Assembly: GCA_002104985.1 (NCBI GenBank) | Contig: MCGO01000038.1 | Location: 343,304 to 407,303, forward strand | Direction: 5' to 3' | Length of the DNA stretch: 64,000 bases | DNA from: Rhizoclosmatium globosum | Lineage: Eukaryota; Chytridiomycota; Chytridiomycetes; Chytridiales; Chytriomycetaceae | Shown here: positions 56,245 through 64,000 of the stretch, in pieces | Position numbering within the stretch: the stretch's first letter is position 1 | How the letters are laid out: each line of letters starts with the position of its first letter | Position numbers and translations under genes: made by a program | Notes under the pieces: model-generated | What the model was told of the DNA's origin: nothing | Seen by the model: only the letters and a program-made list of their open reading frames with translations | Databases searched by the model: none

Positions 56245-56857
56245 ATGAATGATGCCAACATCAAAGTAATCAAGCCTGAGCCCAACATCCCAGGCCCTGC
56301 CTTGACCACTGAGACCACTGAAACCAGGGACAACCTCGGCCAAGTCGAAGGCTACGACCCTGAATTAGATTACACAACCGAAGAAGAGATTCGCGTGCGT
56401 CAACTGATTGATGTAAGCATCCAATTTGTGGCTCATTTTCCAGCTCATTTTCACTGACTTTCAAGTTGTTGCTGACAGACTCCGCCACATTTTTGATAAG
56501 TGCTTCACCATCCATTCATCCACTCAACATTACCTGGATGTCTGAAAACACGACACCAATAGGAAAACGAACTGTTGCCTCTGGCCTTATTATTGCTGTG
56601 GCGAATCTTTATGGAGTCTATGCAAGTCAGATTTATCAAGCAAATGATGCACCACGGTTTCATACAGGAAACTTTATTATTCTAGCCTTCTTGGCTGGCG
56701 CGTTCCTTCTTTGGATAAACAGAAGTTTATTCTTGTTCGCCTAAACAAAACGAGAGCTTTGTTGTGGAATACAATGTCTGAGGATGATCGGGCTGAATAT
56801 CGGGCAAACTCGCCAGATAAGGGCAGTAATCGGTTGGAGTTTGTGTTTAAAGTATAG
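56245..56857 (+). pseudogene. Relic of an MFS transporter (allantoate-permease/Dal5-like)
   Basis: Exon 56245..56412 encodes the cytosolic N-terminus typical of this subfamily (YDPELDYTTEEEIRVRQLID). After a 53-nt intron, 56466..56744 jumps to the region of TM10-11 (WMSENTTPIGKRTVASGLIIAV..SQIYQANDAPRFHTGN). TM1-9, some 300 residues, are missing. The family C-terminal tail (NKTRALLWNTMSEDDRAEY) is still readable to 56857 but in another frame, after a stop. Internal deletion plus frameshift mark a pseudogene. A 148-aa spliced ORF remains open. Confidence 0.68.
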
Positions 56858-56984
56858 AGTCAAGGATTGAGATTATAAATGAATTGATAAGAGTTATTAA
56901 TAAACGATCTTATCTCCTCAAAAACACGTGGGTCTGCCAAGCATCGATGATTCGTCGATCAATTCTTCCTGATTTCTTTCATCG

Positions 56985-57449
56985 ATGAATCTGACCATCC
57001 AGCCACCAAAGAAAACTCCGATGAAAACGAGAACCTGTATTTCCATGATTCAAGAAGCCGCCTCTGCAGCCATCCCAAGTGTGAAAGATGAAGTCAAAGA
57101 CCCTCAGATTGATATTTATGCTCCACTTAGTTATGCAGAATATTCACACCTTTTGGCTGTATCAATACCCTCAACCGCGTCAACAAATCCAGCTATAAAC
57201 ACAAACCAGTTTCTTGTACTTCAACGCGGAAGTTCGACTATGCCATACCTTCGCTTATTTTGGAGTGAAGACGACGCATGGTTTCAAGAATCCCCGTTTG
57301 TATTCAGAGACGACGTGACTGAGAAGGCTTTGTTAACATTGTCTGGAATTCAAAATGGGAAAGAATACAAAATGGGTCAAGCACTGTTTCGTGCTGTAAG
57401 GATACATCTATTTCAAGTTGTATTTGAAAGAGTTAATATGAAAGAATAA
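56985..57449 (+). CDS. Hypothetical 154-aa protein
   Basis: Intact frame without recognised domain. The middle (LSYAEYSHLLAVSIP, NQFLVLQRGSSTMPYLRLFW) looks like a small beta-rich fold. No signal peptide. An alternative start is the Met at residue 13. It sits between a transporter relic and the PAN genes. Confidence 0.45.
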   Translation: MNLTIQPPKKTPMKTRTCISMIQEAASAAIPSVKDEVKDPQIDIYAPLSYAEYSHLLAVSIPSTASTNPAINTNQFLVLQRGSSTMPYLRLFWSEDDAWFQESPFVFRDDVTEKALLTLSGIQNGKEYKMGQALFRAVRIHLFQVVFERVNMKE

Positions 57450-57594
57450 AGAACAATTAATGAGGCTTGTCCAACACAAACAGAAAATGACAAACTTATC
57501 GGCCGTTATCCAGCCACATTCAAACCAAACGTAAATAGTGCAGAAAACAGAAACAATATCACATCCAAAAACTAATCTGAAAAGGCAAATCATC

Positions 57595-58068
57595 ATGAGT
57601 GCTTCCCCTGATCAAGCGATTTCTCCACGTGGCGACTATATACCTGTCGCGGCTTGGGGTCATGCCGATTTCAATGGCTTCGACTGGAAATGTGTCGATA
57701 ATATTGGAGGCGCTGCGGACTGTTTCAACAACTGTTTCTGGGATCCAAGAAACAACAACAGAAACGCGGCCCGTTTCTTCACCTACAACGGTAACGATCG
57801 CAAGTGCTGCTGCAAAATTCCGGCCCAGTCCCCAGCAGGCAGTAATTCCATCCTCTTGGTGCAAGGTTGGGGTGAAATGGTTGGATACGATTTCCCAAAC
57901 AAGTTTGATGTGTACAGTGAAAAAACAAGTTTCGAGAGTTGTAGAAGCAATGTCAACTACGGGGTGAATGTTTATCGCAAAGATATCAATGGTGGGACTT
58001 GTTTTTACAAGACTCCTGATGATATTCCTGGTCGTCCGGATGTTGTTACCGGCTACGGGAAGTTTTAA
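57595..58068 (+). CDS. Small PAN/Apple-like Cys-rich protein, family A copy 1
   Basis: 157 aa, intronless. Eleven Cys; recurring marks are FNGFDWKCVDNIGGAADCFNNC, FFTYNGNDRKCCCK, GYDFPNKFD and CRSNV..VYRKD, ending GRPDVVTGYG. The pattern (TYNGN..C.C) is like PAN/Apple modules. No signal peptide. I start at 57595 (MSASPDQ), since the upstream in-frame extension looks like leader. Homologue at 59835..60323 and relic at 59030..59470. Confidence 0.65.
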   Translation: MSASPDQAISPRGDYIPVAAWGHADFNGFDWKCVDNIGGAADCFNNCFWDPRNNNRNAARFFTYNGNDRKCCCKIPAQSPAGSNSILLVQGWGEMVGYDFPNKFDVYSEKTSFESCRSNVNYGVNVYRKDINGGTCFYKTPDDIPGRPDVVTGYGKF

Positions 58069-58541
58069 TTAATAAATCAATTAGACTTATGACGATTAAA
58101 AGAATGACCATAGAATATAAGCCTCCAATGATGTAGAATCGTATCATTGTATGGATGTGTATAGTATGAAATGGTCTTTATTTATAATGACGGCATTCAT
58201 TCATTGAAATAAGAAGCTTAGATCTCTTTAAGCTATGAATATTCTAACATGCAGTCCCCAAACATTCCTCAACATTTCCTATATCATTTTCGACAAAGCA
58301 CAGACGCTTCAACGCCATGGACTGGTATGCAAGGAACCTGAACCTCAATTCTCAATCCATCATGACACGGCTATAACTTCAGTTATATAATACAATAAAA
58401 CAATAAGAACAATAAAAATACAAAGAGGCAAAAGCAATAGCCGTATTACAATTGTGTGCTTGAATGGTAATGAACCAGAGACCTCATCAAAACTTCCCTT
58501 TGTGAATCCACCCACGTCCTCATGTGCATAGTAAAACCGTG
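58069..58541. other. AT-rich intergenic region
   Basis: About 470 bp, AT-rich, no ORF with coding character. It contains the downstream region of the PAN gene and the 3' flank of tRNA-Trp. Confidence 0.5.
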
Positions 58542-58613
58542 TGACCCCTACGCGATTTGAACGCGCAACCTTTCGCTTTGGAGACGAACGCGCTACCGTT
58601 GCGCCAAGGAGTC
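58542..58613 (-). tRNA. tRNA-Trp (anticodon CCA)
   Basis: 72-nt cloverleaf on the minus strand. Acceptor gactcct/aggggtc (one G-U pair), D-arm ggcgcaacggtagcgc, anticodon stem ttcgt/gcgaa around loop ctccaaa (CCA), T-arm with GTTCAAATC. Discriminator A. No intron. Confidence 0.93.
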
Positions 58614-59029
58614 CTGTTAATTGCATAGGATTATGCTGCAATTCACCTTCTGACACTTTTCGACTCCTTCGAAATAATCTTCTTCCGCTATCTTCCGCAA
58701 TCCGGCCCTATTCCCTCACATTAATCGTATATCATATTAGGCAACTATTTCGCATACCTTGATTTTAAGTGAAGGGATTCGGCTTATTAATCTTGCTTAT
58801 CATTCAATTTTGTATTAATTGCAATGAAGAAGATGAACAGATTATGCAAGATTCTTTATAATGGATGACTCAAAAATAGCTGTATTTTACAATAAGAAGG
58901 TCGCAAAATTAACAGCTAAGGTTATGGTTTGGCTCTTATTTTACTGTTCTTCCTGAAAAGCCGTAATACCGATCCCCTTCTCCTCCTTTATAATGCAACG
59001 CATACAACACAACCTCAAAAACATTGACC
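58614..59029. other. AT-rich intergenic region
   Basis: About 415 bp without recognisable genes, between tRNA-Trp and the PAN relic. Confidence 0.5.
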
Positions 59030-59470
59030 GTGAACCCTCTTCCAATTGCAAGCGTTACTACACAACTGATTGCAAACCAAGTCTACATCGCGCCACGTGG
59101 AAGCAGCTTCAAAGTAAAGGCCTAGAGAAGTTGTGACATTCAAGGCTTCGACGTGTCTGTGTCCATCAGCATTGTCAACGCTGATGAATGCGTAACGATA
59201 CGCTTCTGGGACGGACAAACATGTTTTTACTTATAACGGCAACCAGCAATGATGTATCTACAAAAACCCAGCTCGCGTTGGTGCCTTTGCTGAAATGATG
59301 CTCTTCGGTGTGAGACAGACTTGAAGAGGGTGGTAAGTTTGACTATTCAGATGAATGGCTATATTGATTCTTATATTGTAAATTCTGTGCAAGTAAAGCG
59401 TATAAAATACAGCCAATCCTTCCTAGTCGTAACGACGTTGTCTGTGGCTATGCAACGGATTTTGCTATTT
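59030..59470 (+). pseudogene. Decayed copy of the small PAN-like gene family
   Basis: Pieces of the family can be read in different frames: NQVYIAPRGSS at about 59067, CDIQGFDV at about 59136, FTYNGN at about 59225, and ARVGAFAEMMLFGV at about 59272. These match, in order, parts of the intact gene at 59835..60323 (NPVYIAPRSDG; CDINGFDGAV; FTYNGNERR; VGDFAALMLYGV). In-frame stops and shifts separate them. Confidence 0.7.
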
Positions 59471-59834
59471 AAGTTTTTTTGCAAAGGAAAGAGGAAGGCA
59501 TGGAGGTACGAGTCTAGCTGGCTGTGGATAAAATAGGATTTATTCAATCACACTTTGGTTGTTTATTATTGGTGGAGAACTTGTCAACAATTGAACCTTT
59601 GTCAATATCGAATTACCTTCATATACCACGCTGCTCATGAATAGGCAACAATCTTTCATTTGAGGATTACCCCATTCCGATAGCTCGCAGAACAGCATTT
59701 ATGTTTAATACGCTCAGCCTCATTCAGCCTCATTCAGCCTCACTAAGCCGATATCGGTCACACAAAATCACCACGTCCATAAAAACGGTATATCTTAATG
59801 GACAAGGATGCTTTCAAACCAAGTTATCAAAATT
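59471..59834. other. Intergenic region with a short tandem repeat
   Basis: About 360 bp, upstream of the intact PAN gene. It contains the 10-mer CAGCCTCATT three times in a row (59715..59744, last copy with one change). No gene. Confidence 0.55.
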
Positions 59835-60323
59835 ATGAGCCCAATTCCAAGAGTAAATCTCACCACATCAGCGGGAGTAAACCCAGTCTATATTGCACCT
59901 CGCTCAGACGGCTACAGAATCCATGCTTGGACAGGTTGTGACATTAATGGCTTCGACGGAGCTGTTTACACAAACATTGGTAGTGCCGGCGACTGCGCTA
60001 CAAACTGCAACTGGTACGGAAACACAAGACTCTTCACATACAATGGAAACGAAAGAAGATGCATTTGCAAGAAGCCAACCTATGTTGGTGACTTTGCTGC
60101 ATTGATGCTTTACGGGGTGAACCAACCCTTGAAAGGATACGACTTTCCTGGCAAGTTTGATAGATTTAATCAGATTGCCGCCTATGACGTGTGCCGTAGT
60201 GTAAGCACTGGACATGTGACTGTGTATAACACCAACACCGGAGTGTGTTATTACAAAGAGTTTCCGTTCCTTACTGGCCGTGACGATGTTATTTGTGGCT
60301 ATACTGCTGACATCCCTTGGTAA
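59835..60323 (+). CDS. Small PAN/Apple-like Cys-rich protein, family A copy 2
   Basis: 162 aa from the ATG at 59835 (an in-frame ATG at 59808 would add nine residues). Motifs parallel the copy at 57595: WTGCDINGFDG, SAGDCATNCNWYG, FTYNGNERRCICKK, KGYDFPGKFDR, YDVCRSV, VCYYKEF, GRDDVICGY. Ten Cys in conserved positions. No signal peptide or membrane segment. Domain call is by pattern (PAN/Apple-like); ligand unknown. Confidence 0.68.
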   Translation: MSPIPRVNLTTSAGVNPVYIAPRSDGYRIHAWTGCDINGFDGAVYTNIGSAGDCATNCNWYGNTRLFTYNGNERRCICKKPTYVGDFAALMLYGVNQPLKGYDFPGKFDRFNQIAAYDVCRSVSTGHVTVYNTNTGVCYYKEFPFLTGRDDVICGYTADIPW

Positions 60324-60492
60324 TTTGAGTTTTCGTGGAAAATAAATCTCATGTTAGTTAGTATTAGAGGTCACGATTTGAAAACGTATATTAGCACCTC
60401 AAACTTACTTCAGTTATAATTTGTAGATTGAACTTCCACCCGTCAGCAAATTGTTTTGAGTGTGCACAACTCGTCAGCCATCTTGCCTTGAA

Positions 60493-62237
60493 ATGCTTCT
60501 GTCGATCTTATTGACAGCACTTCCCGGCGCATTATCGTTGCATCCAAACAGTCTGTATACTTGCATTCAGCTACATGATACTGATTGCACACTGACCTCT
60601 GAACCAGCAGATGGCGTTTCCCTCTCTGCCCGTGCACCCACTTCAATTGGATGTTATCCAACATACAACACAGGATCCACGTATCCAACACAGTCCCTCG
60701 CAACTTTAGTAAACCCGAAAGACTCAACCAAGAACTACGTCATCCAAAAAGACACTTATGGGATCTGGAACTCCAAAAGCTTGTGTGATGCCACCATTAC
60801 TCAATCTTGTTTCCTAAACACCGTTGCGTCTGTTACTTCTCCAGTTGTTGGATCGCAAGCTGTTGGATCCTCGAATGTTAATTATGTCTGGAATGGGAGT
60901 GTTTGGGTCAGTGTCGGTGCATGCATCGTTTACACAAGTAAGGGTTCTTACCATTGAAATGAATGCTGATTTTAACGTACGTTGCTATTAGAGCCTCCAT
61001 CAGTTTTAAACTACCTCGCAGGTGTTGCACCCGATAACACTTTCTTGAGCAAGCCGTGTCTCACTTGTGCGTGGAATACTCTCACGAATCCAACAAAGGC
61101 GACCGATTTAGTCCAGATGCCTGATAACTCTCTTGTCGTTCTTGGTCTTGATAAGACTTTGTACACTTGTGCAACGTTGACTGTTTGGGACACATGTAAA
61201 AACGTGCCGAATTCTGGAGCAGCGTTGAGTATTGACCTTCTTGGTGATGGAACCACGTTAATTGGTGTCGGCACTGACAATCAATTATATACTCGCGCTG
61301 GATTGTCTGGCGCATGGGTGTTGGTTCCTGGTTCAGGGACTGTTGTCGATGTCACTGTCTTGGCTAACGGCGCTCTGCTTGGAACTGCGCCGGATGGAAC
61401 TCTGTACAAGAAAACAACTTTGACAAGTACTTGGACCTTGGTACCAAACAGTTGCTGTGTTATTCGTACCGCGCAGTCCCCAGAGGGCTCAATTTTAGGT
61501 GTGGGTCCTGACAACGCAGTATACCAGAAAGTCACGCTGGATTCCCCATGGGTCATACTTCCCAACTCTAAAACGGTTATTTCCGCGGTTCCAACCTCGA
61601 TTCAACAGTACTGGACACCAAGCGTGATTGGAGTTGGAACCGATAACAAACTCTTTGCTAAGGGAAAGACTCGATTTCAGGGCCTTGGGTTCCAATTCCT
61701 GGTGTAACAGCGATCGATTTGTTTTACTGGGTAAACAACGGAATCATTGTTGTTACGCCCAGTAATTCGTTGTTGAACTGTCCAACCTTTTCTGCGACTG
61801 GATCGAATGCATGTACCGTGATTCCTACAACGGGTGCTGTCATCGGTCTCAAAAGCGTAACGAAGTTGGGCGATATTTCGACTTTGGTTGGAGTTGGGTC
61901 TGACAATAGATTGTACACGCGGAACGGATTGATCTCAGATGCTTGGACTCTTGTTCCGAACTCTGGATATGTTGTGGATATTACGTTCTTGGAAGGAGGT
62001 ATTCTTCTCGGAACGGGAGTTGATGGAAAACTCTTGACCAAACAGAGTTTGACTGCTCCTTGGGTCACAGTTGCGAATTCTTGTTGTGTTTATCACACGG
62101 TGCAGTTTTACGATGGAAGCATTCTTGGGGTTGGAACGGACAATGCCATTTATCAGAGAAAGACAGTTTCGGATCCTTGGGTTCTCTTACCCAACACACA
62201 GACGGTTACTTCTGTTGCGTGGGCATACCTCAAATGA
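60493..62237 (+). pseudogene. Secreted propeller-repeat (tachylectin/tectonin-like) protein gene with one frameshift
   Basis: Exon 1 (60493..60937) encodes a signal peptide (LLSILLTALPGALS) and a domain of about 130 residues with Cys (CYPTYNTGSTYP, WNSKSLCDATITQSC). After a 54-nt intron, 60992.. encodes repeats (GVAPDNTFL, VVLGLDKTLYTC, LIGVGTDNQLYTRAGL, ALLGTAPDGTLYKK, SILGVGPDNAVYQ, VIGVGTDNKLF). At about 61660 the frame must shift by one nucleotide (in the GGGAAAGAC stretch) for the repeats to continue to 62237. Without the shift the protein ends after 8 more codons at 61707. It is either a recent pseudogene or a sequencing error; the two parts are otherwise intact. The repeats match those in the GH5-like gene. 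Confidence 0.72.
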
Positions 62238-62462
62238 GTCTTCATCCGCCAAAAATGTTCCATTTTTTTTCCAAGTATGTAGTTATCAGTGAAATAAGAA
62301 GAAAATACATATTTCTCTTTTCCAAAACATTTTCCAGAGGTTTATCATCTCCTGGCATGATTTTAAAGAACTATTTCTGTTATTTTAATTAAATTGGTGA
62401 TCTTTGGTTGGCTTACTCCCAGAGCCCCACAAAAAAAAGATCCAAGAATCCCACATTAGGTG

Positions 62463-63922
62463 ATGGCAGGCAACTCCATGGATGCAACCACCGTTCTCGC
62501 GTGGCACAACGATTTCCGTGCCGGCCACTCTCTCGCACCTCTGATCTGGAGCTCTGGTCTTGCATCGAATGCAACAAATTTGGCTGATCATTTAGCCTCC
62601 TTCCCTTCTTGTTGGGCCCCAACAGTCTCGGATCAACATGAACTCACCAGTATTAACAGTACCACTTCCTGGGGACAAACCGGTTCCACTACAGTCTCGT
62701 CGCTGTTCAAGGCTTGGATCAGTGAAGATCTAACTGACGCCACTTCCCTTATAATTGCCAACAATGCAACCGTGATCTTGTCAAGCTATGCATCAACTGT
62801 TGGCTGTGCTATTGGACACAACTCCGCTACCGGCTGTTTCGCGTTCGTTTGCGTTTATCAAGGAGGAGGTGGGGTCAATTTACAATGATGTTTCTAATGC
62901 TGACTTTTACTCAACCCTTTCATAATTAGCGGTCGATACAAAGATTGATCAAGGTTTTACTACTGGTACTGTATTTGCTCCCAGACAACTTTCATCTGTT
63001 GTTATTGAATCAAAAGCCACACCTTCAGATGACTCATCGGTTTCCTCCACCAATCGTTTTTCTGACGTAAAAGTTACTGCCTTCGCAACTGGGACGGCTT
63101 CAGCCATTCTTCCGTGGCTATTGCTTCAACCGATAGTGTTTACGATCTTGCGGTTTGGCGAAATGATCTGAAGAGATGTTATCTCAAGTCATCTGTTTGG
63201 GGCACGCCTGTCCTGAACCCAAATGCGAATATCCAGTTTGCGCCTTTTGAGGATCTTGTGCTTGGAATAGGAACGGATAATCTTCTTCGTTGGCGGGATC
63301 CTGAAATTCCGATTGGAAAAGCGTGGGCACTGGTATGAGGCTTTTAGATATTTTGCAGCTTTCTGACTTGAGTTTCGTTGGTGTTGGTTTCGATAACAAC
63401 CTTACTGGGCAAGTTCGCTTCATTCGCAATGGTATTTAGTTCCTGGCTCAGGGTCGGTGACAAGAATTGCAATCATGAGAAGCAATTTTGCTTGGATCTT
63501 TGGTGTTGAATGGATTGCGAACTCTATTACGTAAATATTCTCCAAGGTTTTAACGCACAGGGTCTACGTGGAGGATTCAAATGGTATCATGTTCCAAACT
63601 CAGGTGTATTATAATGTTCTTCAATTACCAAATGGATACGTTGGTGGAATTGGACGCGACAACAAGCTCATTATATGCAAAACTTTATTCTTTGGGCTGG
63701 CAGTTGGCGCCTAACTTCAACGGAGCGATTACTGGCCTTGCAGAACTTTCTGATTCAACTTGCTTGGATTGGAATGGATGGAGCGTGTGGAGAATGAACA
63801 GTTGGGATACTGGATTCCCTGATGGCAATGGCTTGACGAAGAGCTGCTGTATTAGTGCATTACCTCCGCCATTTAGACTGCTATTTCGTTTTGAGAACAT
63901 TCTTTCTATATTCAGTGATTAA
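62463..63922 (+). pseudogene. Degraded copy of the CAP-PAN-propeller gene
   Basis: The first exon (62463..about 62870) still encodes an intact CAP domain very close to that at 53650 (MAGN start, WHNDFRAGHSL, VGCAIGH, FAFVCVYQ). Intron 1 is present at the same place. After that the Ser/Thr linker is shortened, and the first PAN segment and much of the middle are gone. The propeller part is broken by at least three shifts (about 63110, 63340, 63410-63680). The C-terminal end (VWRMNSWDTGFPDG) matches the intact gene. A truncated CAP-only protein might still be made. Confidence 0.75.
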
Positions 63923-63986
63923 AAAGCCAGCTTTACTTGTTGATGATTGATTGAGTGAGTGAGTGTTCTTCCAACAAATTCTCGAA

Positions 63987-64000
63987 ATGGCATCACCAAC
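63987..64000 (+). CDS. Possible start of a further gene (cut by the window edge)
   Basis: An ATG at 63987 (MASPT..) follows a short AT-rich leader. Only four codons are visible, so nothing can be said about the product. Confidence 0.2.

Noticed and set aside
1..64000. Transposons, rRNA genes or mitochondrial DNA
   Set aside because: No transposase, reverse transcriptase, rRNA or organelle signatures were found on either strand.

Overview
The window is nuclear DNA from a fungus with a compact, intron-bearing genome, most probably an early-diverging zoosporic (chytrid-like) lineage. Almost every gene has short introns of about 40-75 nt (GT..AG, often with a CTAAC/CTGAC-like branch site). Fungal hallmarks are Zn2Cys6 regulators with a fungal transcription-factor middle region, a GCN4-type bZIP protein, an SST2/FlbA-type RGS protein, THI20/THI6-type thiamine enzymes, and eukaryotic TPP riboswitches. 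The secretome, rich in PAN/Apple, tachylectin/tectonin-like propeller, CAP and bulb-lectin modules, and a TIR-like/TPR protein point away from yeasts. I predicted splice sites by reading the sequence; frames were checked to close across each model, but no transcript data were available.

Layout. 0.2-7.3 kb: housekeeping genes (THG1 3' part, CINP-like, a 560-aa tail-anchored-looking membrane protein with a 9-nt microexon, the NUG1/nucleostemin-type GTPase, a cytochrome b561). 7.3-19.5 kb: three paralogous regulators that each carry two complete zinc-cluster motifs, interrupted by a CAP protein, a Lys-rich nuclear-looking protein and the GCN4-like gene. 19.7-25.7 kb: RGS/DEP protein, unknown 177-aa protein, TRA2-like SR protein, ARB2/FAM172-like protein. 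25.7-27.1 kb: gene-poor, ending in tRNA-Glu. 27.5-32.4 kb: thiamine cluster THI20 - TPP riboswitch - THI6 - second (orphan) TPP riboswitch - HNH relic. 32.4-44.9 kb: polyamine-oxidase-like gene, GPI-type aspartic protease, three tandem 7-TM genes (one broken), two bulb-lectin genes, a non-RD kinase with a helical N-terminal domain, ERV25.

45-64 kb is an accessory, fast-changing block of secreted or surface-type modular proteins: an EXORDIUM/PHI-1-like protein with a Ser/Thr array and PAN domains, a GH5-like glycoside hydrolase with propeller repeats, a myristoylated TIR-like/TPR protein, CAP-PAN-propeller proteins, and small PAN proteins. It also holds several clear relics: an MFS transporter remnant, a PAN remnant, a degraded CAP gene, and a propeller gene with one frameshift. 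The same modules recur in different orders, which indicates local duplication, shuffling and decay.

The most notable observations are the double Zn2Cys6 arrangement conserved in three paralogues; two TPP riboswitches 2 kb apart, of which the second no longer precedes a thiamine gene; two perfect Gcn4 sites plus an upstream ORF in front of the Gcn4-like gene; and candidate innate-immunity-type proteins (TIR-like/TPR; non-RD kinase) in the accessory block.
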